A stretch of 7,367 nt of DNA. Source: Ruminococcus sp. UBA7014. GTDB taxonomy: Bacteria; Bacillota; Clostridia; Oscillospirales; Ruminococcaceae. Every line of letters starts with the position of its first letter. The first letter of the stretch is position 1. The stretch is from the NCBI GenBank assembly GCA_002449575.1, contig DJXC01000003.1, forward strand, positions 1-7,367. The letters are read 5' to 3'. The position numbers and the translations under genes were made by a program. The notes under the pieces were generated by a model, which saw only the letters and a program-made list of their open reading frames with translations, searched no databases and had not been told where the DNA came from. Positions 1 to 5,411 of this stretch are shown here, one piece after another.

Positions 1-374
1 TGTTAAAGTTTTCCAGAAGAACAGAATCCGCTATGAACAGATGGGCAGCACGGTTCGGATATGAATCCACACCGAAAAAACTGCTGAACAAAGCCAAATG
101 TACTTATGGAAGATACCACGCTGTCAATCTCTGTAATCATAATACGATTGAATTTAGAATGTTTCGAGGTACGCTGAAACTGAATACTCTGCTGGCAACC
201 TTACAGCTGGTAGATAAAATCTGCGACTTCGCCTGCAATTTGACTGACAGCGAAATGCAGAATATCTCTTGGTCAGAATTCGTCAGCTACATCTCAGAAC
301 CGGAGTTAATTCAGTATCTGAAAGAAAGAAGATTATATGTCAATGAACCCGTTTCTATCGAGGAGGAAATGTAA
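1..374 (+). CDS. Amidoligase-like protein, C-terminal part (5' end outside window)
   Basis: This is the last ~123 residues of a GS-fold COOH-NH2 ligase-like protein (Amidoligase_2 type). The reading frame is open from the window edge. The codons before the ATG at 33 read LKFSRRTESA, which matches VKFSRRTESA in the complete paralogue at 690-1784, so the ATG at 33 is internal and the real start lies upstream of the window. The conserved C-terminal motif is visible as NTIEFRMFRGTLKLNT, followed by a helical tail (SEPELIQYLKERRLY) and an acidic end. By hand alignment about 90 of 123 positions are identical to the paralogue, with no gaps. The presumed role is ATP-dependent amide/isopeptide formation, but the metal-binding N-terminal half is out of view. 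The last codons (EEE-M) also contain the ribosome binding site of the next gene, which starts 2 bases after the stop. The family assignment is good; the substrate is unknown. Confidence 0.82.
   Translation, partial: LKFSRRTESAMNRWAARFGYESTPKKLLNKAKCTYGRYHAVNLCNHNTIEFRMFRGTLKLNTLLATLQLVDKICDFACNLTDSEMQNISWSEFVSYISEPELIQYLKERRLYVNEPVSIEEEM
361..366 (+). promoter_or_regulatory. Ribosome binding site embedded in upstream coding sequence
   Basis: A perfect AGGAGG lies 10 bases before the ATG at 377 and sits inside the GAG-GAG-GAA codons ending the upstream amidoligase gene. It supports 377 as the start and implies translational coupling. The same arrangement recurs at 1771-1776. Confidence 0.8.
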
Positions 375-376
375 TT

Positions 377-625
377 ATGGGAATCAAAAGTCACATTGCT
401 AAGAAAGCTGCAAAATTTGTACTTCACGAAGTTTGCAGCCATCATCACCATCATCATGATTATAGCTATATGCCTAGCTATGTCAGTGATGCTATCGACA
501 TGAATACGCTGTATGAAGCCCTTAACCACGCTGAACAAGTCTGCTGTGCTGTCAATCCGACCTGCAAAAAGGAGCATCTGGCTCTGTTCAAATCTGAAGT
601 GATTAACTACATTCATTCAAAATAA
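377..625 (+). CDS. Small His/Cys-rich protein with native hexahistidine run
   Basis: An 82-aa protein I do not recognise as a named family. Residues 3-19 look like a short basic/amphipathic helix. Residues 22-27 are six consecutive histidines encoded by 440-457 (mostly CAT with one CAC). In all there are 11 His and 4 Cys (C20, C56, C57, C63), which suggests binding of a soft metal such as Zn or Ni (inference). There is no signal peptide or membrane segment. The start is fixed by AGGAGG at 361-366, and the gene begins 2 bases after the upstream stop. It lies between two paralogous amidoligase-like genes, so it could be a substrate, adaptor or metal-delivery partner of those enzymes; nothing in the sequence proves this. 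The frame is convincing as a gene because of its strong RBS, tight packing and position inside the operon. Confidence 0.72.
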   Translation: MGIKSHIAKKAAKFVLHEVCSHHHHHHDYSYMPSYVSDAIDMNTLYEALNHAEQVCCAVNPTCKKEHLALFKSEVINYIHSK

Positions 626-633
626 GCCAATAG

Positions 634-655
634 TTAGCCGGGTTCGCCCGGCTAA
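634..655 (+). promoter_or_regulatory. Perfect 9-bp intergenic stem-loop with UUCG loop
   Basis: TTAGCCGGG (634-642) pairs perfectly with CCCGGCTAA (647-655) around a TTCG loop. The sequence after it (TAAATTTATATT) has no clean U-tract, so this is not a standard intrinsic terminator. It lies 9 bases after the stop of the His-rich gene and about 20 bases before the AGGAGG (676-681) of the amidoligase gene at 690. It may be an RNA-stability or processing element, or a weak attenuator. A similar GC-rich hairpin followed by an RBS occurs at 6623-6643. Confidence 0.65.
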
Positions 656-689
656 TAAATTTATATTATTATTCTAGGAGGAATTTTCA

Positions 690-1784
690 ATGGAAGAAGA
701 AAGAACTTTATGTACCTGCTGCGGTGCAGCTATTACCAATGATTACTATTCAACTGTTTATGATGAGCCGATTTGTGACAGCTGTGCTGAAAACGAGTGT
801 TCCAGATGTGAATGCTGCGGCGATTTAATTTACGATGTTGATGCCTACGGTTCAGACTATGACAGATGCCTTTGTGAAAGCTGCTTTGACCAGTTTTATG
901 CGCATTGCGACTGCTGTGATGACCTGATTCACAGAGATGACCTGCATGAATATGATGACGGATATTACTGCTCACGCTGTTATCACGAAAAAACCCAGAT
1001 AATTCGCAATTATTCGTACAAGCCTTGTCCATGTTTCTTCGGAGAAAGCATCCGATATTTCGGTGTAGAGCTGGAAATTGACATAGGCGGAAGAGATACG
1101 GATAACGCTCAGGAACTGCTTGAAATCGCCAATACTGCTGATGAAAAGCGACTTTACATCAAGACTGACAGCAGTCTCAATGACGGACTGGAATTAGTTA
1201 CGCATCCTATGAGTTTGGATTACCATCTGAATGAATTTAACTGGGAGGACATCCTCAGAACAGCCATAAATATGGGTTATCGTTCCCATCAGACCTCAAC
1301 TTGTGGACTTCATGTGCATGTCAATCGTGATGCGTTCGGCGATGATGAGGACGAACAAGAAGAAGTTATCTCCAGAATTCTGTACTTTGTGGAACATCAC
1401 TGGTTAGAAATGGTGAAATTTTCCAGAAGAACGGAAAGTGCTTTAAACCGCTGGGCTGCCCGTCATGGATATGAACCGACTCCATCCGAAGTGATGTCCA
1501 AAGCGAAAAGTGATTATGGTCGATATTATGCCGTAAATCTCTGCAATCAAAATACGATAGAATTTCGTCTGTTCCGTGGCACTCTTAAACTGAATACCCT
1601 GCTTGCGACACTCCAGCTGGTGAACAGAATCTGCACTGTTGCTACAAATCTTGATGATGAAGAATTGCAGGCTCTGTCCTGGTCAGAATTTGCAAGCTCC
1701 ATCACTGAACCGGAACTGATTCAGTATCTCAAAGAACGCAGATTATACATCAACGAAGAAATCAATAACGAGGAGGAAATTTAA
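690..1784 (+). CDS. Zinc-ribbon amidoligase-like protein (GS-fold COOH-NH2 ligase)
   Basis: A complete 364-aa protein with AGGAGG 8 bases before the ATG. Residues 8-97 hold three tandem CxxC-x17/18-CxxC units (C8/C11-C29/C32; C40/C43-C62/C65; C73/C76-C94/C97), each with an extra Cys in the first knuckle; these are probable zinc ribbons. The Amidoligase_2-like core follows: FGVELEID (124-131; E127 and E129 as likely metal ligands), KTDSSL then GLELVTHP (158-173), CGLHVHVN (205-212) and NTIEFRLFRGTL (288-299). The family is related to glutamine synthetase and gamma-glutamylcysteine ligase and is thought to form amide or isopeptide bonds using ATP. The zinc ribbons may recruit nucleic acid or protein (inference). 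The next gene, a class II glutamine amidotransferase, starts 2 bases downstream, which supports a joint ammonia/amine ligation function. The C-terminal third is closely related to the partial gene at the window start. The real substrate is unknown. Confidence 0.85.
   Translation: MEEERTLCTCCGAAITNDYYSTVYDEPICDSCAENECSRCECCGDLIYDVDAYGSDYDRCLCESCFDQFYAHCDCCDDLIHRDDLHEYDDGYYCSRCYHEKTQIIRNYSYKPCPCFFGESIRYFGVELEIDIGGRDTDNAQELLEIANTADEKRLYIKTDSSLNDGLELVTHPMSLDYHLNEFNWEDILRTAINMGYRSHQTSTCGLHVHVNRDAFGDDEDEQEEVISRILYFVEHHWLEMVKFSRRTESALNRWAARHGYEPTPSEVMSKAKSDYGRYYAVNLCNQNTIEFRLFRGTLKLNTLLATLQLVNRICTVATNLDDEELQALSWSEFASSITEPELIQYLKERRLYINEEINNEEEI
1413..1784 (+). repeat. Diverged gene duplication, second copy (first copy 3-374)
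   Basis: The 372-base segment 1413-1784 aligns without gaps, codon by codon, to 3-374 at the window start. Protein identity is about 73% by my count (90 of 123), with many synonymous changes. The duplication is therefore old rather than an assembly repeat. The copy boundary upstream cannot be seen because the window cuts the first gene. Confidence 0.85.
1771..1776 (+). promoter_or_regulatory. Ribosome binding site embedded in upstream coding sequence
   Basis: AGGAGG sits 10 bases before the ATG at 1787, inside the EEE codons that end the amidoligase gene. It reproduces exactly the layout seen at 361-377 and supports the start of the amidotransferase gene. Confidence 0.8.
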
Positions 1785-1786
1785 CT

Positions 1787-2779
1787 ATGTGCGCATTATT
1801 CGGATTTTTAGACTGCGGAAAGAAAATTCCGCTCAAAGCTTTACAGAAACTTATTCAGGCTCTTGCCAATGCATCAGAAGTCAGAGGCGACCATGCAAGC
1901 GGTATCTCTTACATGAAAGACAATCAGCTGACCATCTACAAACGTCCCAAGCCAGCCCACAAGATGAAGTTTAAGCTTCCCAATCATACCCGTGCTGTGA
2001 TGGGACATGTCAGATATACCACACAGGGCAGCCAGGAATTCAATCAGAACAACCATCCGTTCAGAGGTCATGCTGATATGGACTTTGCTTTCGCTCACAA
2101 TGGAGTGCTGTACAATGATACAGCACTTCGCAGAGAAAAGCAGCTTCCCAAGACGAACATCGAAACTGACAGCTATGTCGCTGTCCAGCTGATTGAAATG
2201 CAGAAATCCCTTAACTTCGATACTCTGAAGAATATGGCAGAAGATGTCAGAGGTAGCTTCACTTTTACGATTCTTGACGAAACGAATGCTTTATGGTTCG
2301 TGAAGGGCAGTTCTCCGCTGTATCTCATCTACTTCCCTGAACTGAAACTCTATGTCTATTCCTCAACTGCTTCCATCATGAAGACAGCTTTAAAGCATAC
2401 TCCCCTGCGCTGGATGCACTATGAGGTGATTGAAGCCGATGAGGGAGATATTCTCAGAATTGACCATAACGGAAAAATTACCCGTGACAGATTTCGTATA
2501 CCGCCTGTATTCAATACTAGATTCAGCAGCAGTTCCCGTTTTGGATGGTCAGTCAGTGATACAACAGGCTGGAATTATGAAAAAAATGAAATCGAAGAAT
2601 ACAGAATGCATGATGCCGATTATGCCGATTTGCTTGACTTATGCAGCTATTTTGGCGTATCGGAAATGGAAGTGCTTCGCCTTCGCCAAATGGGATATAC
2701 TTATGACGAAATTGAAGAATACCTGTTCTCTTCCGATGAATTTGATGATGATTTCTATGACTTCTGCGGAGAACTTTAA
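1787..2779 (+). CDS. Class II (Ntn) glutamine amidotransferase-like protein
   Basis: A 330-aa protein with the GATase type 2 fold. After removal of Met1, Cys2 (MCALFGF) would be the N-terminal nucleophile. Other conserved motifs are in order: RGDHASG (33-39), GHVRYTTQG (73-81), NNHPF (88-92), AHNG (103-106, oxyanion Asn/Gly), ETDSY (126-130) and GSFTF (156-160). It therefore probably hydrolyses glutamine to glutamate and ammonia, or acts as a related Ntn amidohydrolase. No synthase domain is fused; instead there is a ~90-residue C-terminal extension (about 240-330) with a helical segment around 285-313 and an acidic end (SSDEFDDDFYDF). The start is set by AGGAGG at 1771-1776, giving Cys as residue 2 as the mechanism requires. 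Direct coupling to the upstream amidoligase gene suggests it supplies ammonia to that enzyme or trims its product. It is unlikely to be PurF, AsnB or GlmS, whose partner domains are missing. Confidence 0.88.
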   Translation: MCALFGFLDCGKKIPLKALQKLIQALANASEVRGDHASGISYMKDNQLTIYKRPKPAHKMKFKLPNHTRAVMGHVRYTTQGSQEFNQNNHPFRGHADMDFAFAHNGVLYNDTALRREKQLPKTNIETDSYVAVQLIEMQKSLNFDTLKNMAEDVRGSFTFTILDETNALWFVKGSSPLYLIYFPELKLYVYSSTASIMKTALKHTPLRWMHYEVIEADEGDILRIDHNGKITRDRFRIPPVFNTRFSSSSRFGWSVSDTTGWNYEKNEIEEYRMHDADYADLLDLCSYFGVSEMEVLRLRQMGYTYDEIEEYLFSSDEFDDDFYDFCGEL

Positions 2780-2791
2780 TCTGCTACAAAT

Positions 2792-2824
2792 GACCTGTCA
2801 GCTTTCCGACTGGCAGGTCTTTAT
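2792..2824 (+). terminator. Stem-loop with short U-run between amidotransferase and integrase 1
   Basis: GACCTGTCAG (2792-2801) pairs with CTGGCAGGTC (2810-2819), 10 bp with one G-U pair and an 8-base loop, followed by TTTATT. It probably acts as a weak or partial intrinsic terminator that separates the amidoligase operon from the integrase gene. The integrase RBS (GAGGTG, 2833-2838) begins just after it, so readthrough could still feed integrase expression. Confidence 0.6.
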
Positions 2825-2843
2825 TCTGAAATGAGGTGTTTTT

Positions 2844-4022
2844 ATGCCTAAGAAAGGCAATAATGAAGGCAGTATCTATAAAGATAAACAGGGTCACTGG
2901 CGTGGAGTCGTGACCATCTATACGAGTGAAGGCAAGCAGAAGCGAAAGTTCTTCTACGGGAAAACCAAGCGTGAAGTCACAGAAAAGGTCAATCAGCTGC
3001 TGAATGAACTTCGCACAAATACCTATATTGAGCCGAATAAGACAACTTTCTATGACTGGCTCTGCACCTGGCTGGAAACATATGGGAAGACTGATTTGCG
3101 TCCCACGACTTCCATCAATTACGAGACGTATATCCACAGGCACATCAAACCAACTATCGGCAATATAAAGCTCTGTGATTTGAGTGTGCTGGTTCTCCAG
3201 CAGTTCTACAATGAGAAACTGAAAAACGGCAATCTTACGAAGAAAGGCGGTCTCAGCCCCAAGACACTCCGGAACATGCATAACATGATTCACAAAGCCC
3301 TGAACCAGGCTGTCTTCCTGGAAATGATACCGAAAAATCCGGCTGACTACATCACTCTGCCAAAACGCATCAAGCAGGAACGGAAATTCTTCACAGTGGA
3401 AGAACAGCAGAAACTACAGTCCTGTATGAAAGGTGAAAAGCTGGAAATGGCTGTACTCCTTGATTTATACACAGGAATGAGACAAGGTGAACTGCTCGGA
3501 CTGATGTGGAAAAACGTGCATCTTGATTTAAACGGACAGAGCTACCTGAAAGTGACACAAACGCTCAACAGAATCAAAATAGATGACCCCGATGCTCCTA
3601 AAAGAACACAGCTGAAAATCGGAATCCCGAAAACAAAGAATTCCATCCGGACAATCCCGCTTCTGCCGGATATTGCACAGGCTCTGTACGATTACAAGCA
3701 GCAGCAGTCAGCCTATTTCAAAGAAAACGGCATCAAGCCAAACGGCTATGTTTTTACCAATCGAAGCGGTTATTGGGTTGACCCCAGAGATTTTCAGCGT
3801 GACTTCAAAAATCTTCTGAAAAAGTATAACATCCGTGAAATCAACGTGCATGGACTCCGGCATACGTTCGCAACCAGAGCCTTAGAATCCGGTATGTCTA
3901 TCAAAACGCTCTCTCAGATTCTCGGTCATTCGAGTATTAACCTGACCCTTGATACCTATGCTCATGTTACAGAAGACCTTAAAATCGACGAAATGACACA
4001 CCTGCAAGGCTTTCTGGATTAG
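2844..4022 (+). CDS. int: Tyrosine integrase, Tn916/Tn1545 type (integrase 1)
   Basis: A 392-aa, apparently intact site-specific recombinase. The N-terminal arm-binding domain (about 1-60) contains GSIYKDKQGHWRGVV and FFYGKTKREV, typical of the Tn916-like arm-DNA-binding fold. A SAM-like core-binding domain follows (about 66-165). The catalytic domain runs from about 180 and shows R213 (TGMRQGEL), K265 (PKTKNSIRTIPL), H336 and R339 (HGLRHTF), H362 (LGHSS) and the nucleophile Y372 (LDTYAHV). Its length is normal for the family. GAGGTG lies 5 bases before the ATG. A strong hairpin closes the gene. No excisionase gene lies just upstream; the only one in view is at 5169. It presumably catalyses integration and excision of the element that carries the amidoligase genes, whose attachment site should lie near here. 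Confidence 0.93.
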   Translation: MPKKGNNEGSIYKDKQGHWRGVVTIYTSEGKQKRKFFYGKTKREVTEKVNQLLNELRTNTYIEPNKTTFYDWLCTWLETYGKTDLRPTTSINYETYIHRHIKPTIGNIKLCDLSVLVLQQFYNEKLKNGNLTKKGGLSPKTLRNMHNMIHKALNQAVFLEMIPKNPADYITLPKRIKQERKFFTVEEQQKLQSCMKGEKLEMAVLLDLYTGMRQGELLGLMWKNVHLDLNGQSYLKVTQTLNRIKIDDPDAPKRTQLKIGIPKTKNSIRTIPLLPDIAQALYDYKQQQSAYFKENGIKPNGYVFTNRSGYWVDPRDFQRDFKNLLKKYNIREINVHGLRHTFATRALESGMSIKTLSQILGHSSINLTLDTYAHVTEDLKIDEMTHLQGFLD

Positions 4023-4027
4023 TTTAT

Positions 4028-4077
4028 ATGCAGCTCCTCTTTATATGGGGAGCTGCATTATAAAAAATAATTTTTTT
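4028..4077 (+). terminator. Strong stem-loop after integrase 1
   Basis: ATGCAGCTCCTC (4028-4039) pairs with GGGGAGCTGCAT (4047-4058), a 12-bp stem with one G-U pair and a 7-base loop. A T7 run follows at 4071-4077, about 12 bases beyond the stem, with an A6 run at 4062-4067 between them. It begins 5 bases after the integrase stop. It is a likely transcription terminator, although the T-run is further from the stem than usual. It also marks the sharp change to AT-rich DNA. Confidence 0.7.
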
Positions 4078-4128
4078 GAAAAAACCGGAAAAACGTCCAG
4101 CAATATTTTATAAATCTAAGATTTGATA

Positions 4129-4302
4129 TTACTTTTCTGGCTGCTCATTAAAAAATTCAAGAAATGATTCAATAGCTACTTCTTTTTCAATTTTTTCAAG
4201 AACATCCGGATTATTTTTAAGGAACACATAAATTCTATGGAAAAATTCAGGATACTCTGAAGCAAATTGAGGAACATCTAATATCTGATTTATTTTTTTC
4301 AC
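4129..4302 (-). CDS. Short unrecognised protein, translationally coupled to upstream gene
   Basis: A 57-aa frame on the minus strand, starting with GTG at 4302 and ending with TAA at 4129-4131. The GTG overlaps the TGA of the 243-aa gene as GTGA, a classic 4-base stop/start overlap that favours coupled translation. The predicted product begins MKKINQILDVPQFASEYPEF and ends in FNEQPEK. It is Glu/Lys/Phe-rich, probably helical, with no membrane segment or recognisable motif. There is no separate ribosome binding site, consistent with re-initiation. The amino-acid composition looks like real protein and resembles its neighbour. An alternative is that the two frames were once one gene of about 300 residues split by a frameshift near 4300. 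Function is unknown. Confidence 0.6.
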   Translation of the reverse strand: MKKINQILDVPQFASEYPEFFHRIYVFLKNNPDVLEKIEKEVAIESFLEFFNEQPEK

Positions 4303-5030
4303 ACCAGAAATTTTTTTATTTCAGCATAAGCTTTTATAAATTCTGACGATTTCATTTTAGCATCTTGTGAAATTTCCGATATTATTTTTTCTAAAAATGA
4401 CAAATATTGACTTTGAGAATTACATTCTGCAAGTATTTCCTTGATGGTTTTATTCTCAAAATCAATTACATGTTCTTTAGAAAATAAAGTAGTTCTTTTC
4501 TCGTCTTTATTAGATTTAACAATTTCTCCAAATGGTATTTGATGTGCCAAGACATCTGAACATATAAAAAAGCCTCTCAATTCTCTTTCAAATAATAATA
4601 TTGTTCTTGCTTCTTCAACATTTAAATGAGACTCTATTGCTGCTAACCATTCTTTTTTAGTCTGTTCACACATGTCCCAATTATTTTGATATAGTTCTTC
4701 CAGCATATTATAGACTTTCATGGCTAAATCTATTTTTTTCTGATAATCGGTTGGCATTATATTACCATTAAACCAATCTACGAATAGTTCATATTGTTCA
4801 TCTGAACTTAAAGACCTGTAAATCAATTCCTCTACAATGGGAACTTCTTCTTTTGGAATCCGTGTTTTTCTTTCCGTGCCAAAATCCAGCTTATTTCGGT
4901 GCAAAACTTCTACCCTTAAAAAATTAAATTTTTTTCTTGGATTCGTATAATTTCCTTCATAAACAGTATCAAGCCCTTGTCTGATTAAAATAGACTTATA
5001 AATGTCTTTTATTAAAACTGATTCACTCAT
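4299..5030 (-). CDS. Unrecognised 243-aa protein in AT-rich island
   Basis: A minus-strand gene with its start at 5030 (MSESVLIKDIYKSILIRQGL), preceded by AGGGG about 7 bases upstream. I do not recognise the family. The protein looks soluble and mostly helical, with no signal peptide or membrane span. The N-terminal ~70 residues carry basic patches (NPRKKFNFLR, RNKLDFGTERKTRIPK). A middle segment is rich in Trp, Tyr and acidic residues (VDWFNGNI, NNWDMCEQTKKEW), and the C-terminus is Glu/Lys-rich. It uses many more A/T-ending codons than the integrase and amidoligase genes, which suggests separate acquisition. It is coupled to a 57-aa gene downstream and divergent from the excisionase-integrase block. 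It could be a regulator of that block, a cargo gene such as a defence or addiction function, or a remnant; I cannot choose among these from sequence alone. Confidence 0.75.
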   Translation of the reverse strand: MSESVLIKDIYKSILIRQGLDTVYEGNYTNPRKKFNFLRVEVLHRNKLDFGTERKTRIPKEEVPIVEELIYRSLSSDEQYELFVDWFNGNIMPTDYQKKIDLAMKVYNMLEELYQNNWDMCEQTKKEWLAAIESHLNVEEARTILLFERELRGFFICSDVLAHQIPFGEIVKSNKDEKRTTLFSKEHVIDFENKTIKEILAECNSQSQYLSFLEKIISEISQDAKMKSSEFIKAYAEIKKFLV

Positions 5031-5051
5031 ATTCTTTACCCCTTTTTTATT

Positions 5052-5084
5052 AACGAAATCAAAATTTTAAAAAATGATTTCGTT
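5052..5084. promoter_or_regulatory. 10-bp perfect inverted repeat, candidate operator or hairpin
   Basis: AACGAAATCA (5052-5061) and TGATTTCGTT (5075-5084) form a perfect inverted repeat separated by a 13-base A/T spacer. A T-run follows at 5086-5091. It lies 22 bases upstream of the minus-strand start at 5030 and next to the divergent -10 boxes. It could be an operator for a dimeric repressor controlling one or both directions, or a bidirectional terminator that insulates the two transcription units. Confidence 0.6.
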
Positions 5085-5104
5085 CTTTTTTCTGCCAATA
5101 TGGT

Positions 5105-5114
5105 ATTATATAAT
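5105..5114. promoter_or_regulatory. Palindromic divergent -10 region
   Basis: ATTATATAAT at 5105-5114 is a perfect palindrome giving TATAAT on the plus strand (5109-5114) and on the minus strand (5110-5105). It lies between the divergent minus-strand gene pair and the excisionase gene. No good -35 box is visible at normal spacing on either strand (TTTTTT on the plus strand), so an activator or weak basal expression is likely. The excisionase RBS is AGGAGG at 5156-5161. Confidence 0.5.
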
Positions 5115-5168
5115 TACAGGAATTCCTAGAAGATGCGTCTTGAAAGTTGAATAACAGGAGGTTTTATT

Positions 5169-5411
5169 ATGAAATCTGAACACATGAACGAAAAGGACAA
5201 GTTTCCTTCACAGTTATGCATCAATCCCACTGAAGCAGCCAGACAGCTGCACATCAGCCGGACAAAGATGTATGAACTTCTGCATCATGGCGTAATCCCC
5301 CATGTCAAGTTAGGCAGGAGAATCCTGATTCCGACAAAGGAGCTGGAACATTGGCTGCATGAACAGTCAATAACCAATTCCGCTGCGGAAGAAGGTGATG
5401 CCCATGCGTAA
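5169..5411 (+). CDS. xis: Excisionase-like HTH_17 DNA-binding protein
   Basis: An 80-aa protein with a MerR-like winged helix (HTH_17/excisionase family) at about residues 16-66. The recognition motif runs INPTEAARQLHISRTKMYEL, then GVIPHVKLGRRILIPTKELEHWL, where the GRRILIP wing is typical of these proteins. Such small factors bend DNA at element ends and direct the partner integrase toward excision. The start has AGGAGG at 5156-5161, 7 bases before the ATG. The stop overlaps the start of the next integrase gene by 8 bases (ATGCGTAA), so the two are translationally coupled as in many xis-int pairs. The leader is preceded by the divergent promoter region and inverted repeat, which probably control it. 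The symbol xis reflects family and context, not demonstrated function. Confidence 0.82.
   Translation: MKSEHMNEKDKFPSQLCINPTEAARQLHISRTKMYELLHHGVIPHVKLGRRILIPTKELEHWLHEQSITNSAAEEGDAHA

Noticed and set aside
311..616. Long minus-strand frame opposite the His-rich gene
   Set aside because: It is antisense to a well-supported gene with a strong RBS, has no RBS of its own and a shadow-like composition; its Met-rich stretch is simply the reverse complement of the CAT repeat.
2430..2834. 134-codon plus-strand frame overlapping the amidotransferase end
   Set aside because: It is in the wrong frame relative to the conserved amidotransferase gene, is Met/Ile-rich as expected of a shifted frame, and has no RBS.
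2784..3293. 169-codon minus-strand frame
   Set aside because: It is antisense to the conserved arm-binding and core-binding domains of integrase 1 and has no recognisable motif.
4112..4124. Short palindrome AAATCTAAGATTT downstream of the minus-strand gene pair
   Set aside because: A 6-bp arm with a 1-base centre in AT-rich DNA is too weak to call as a terminator or attachment site.
5140..5168. TTGAAA as a -35 box for the excisionase gene
   Set aside because: A -10 at proper spacing would overlap the ribosome binding and start region (TTTATT just before the ATG), leaving no leader.
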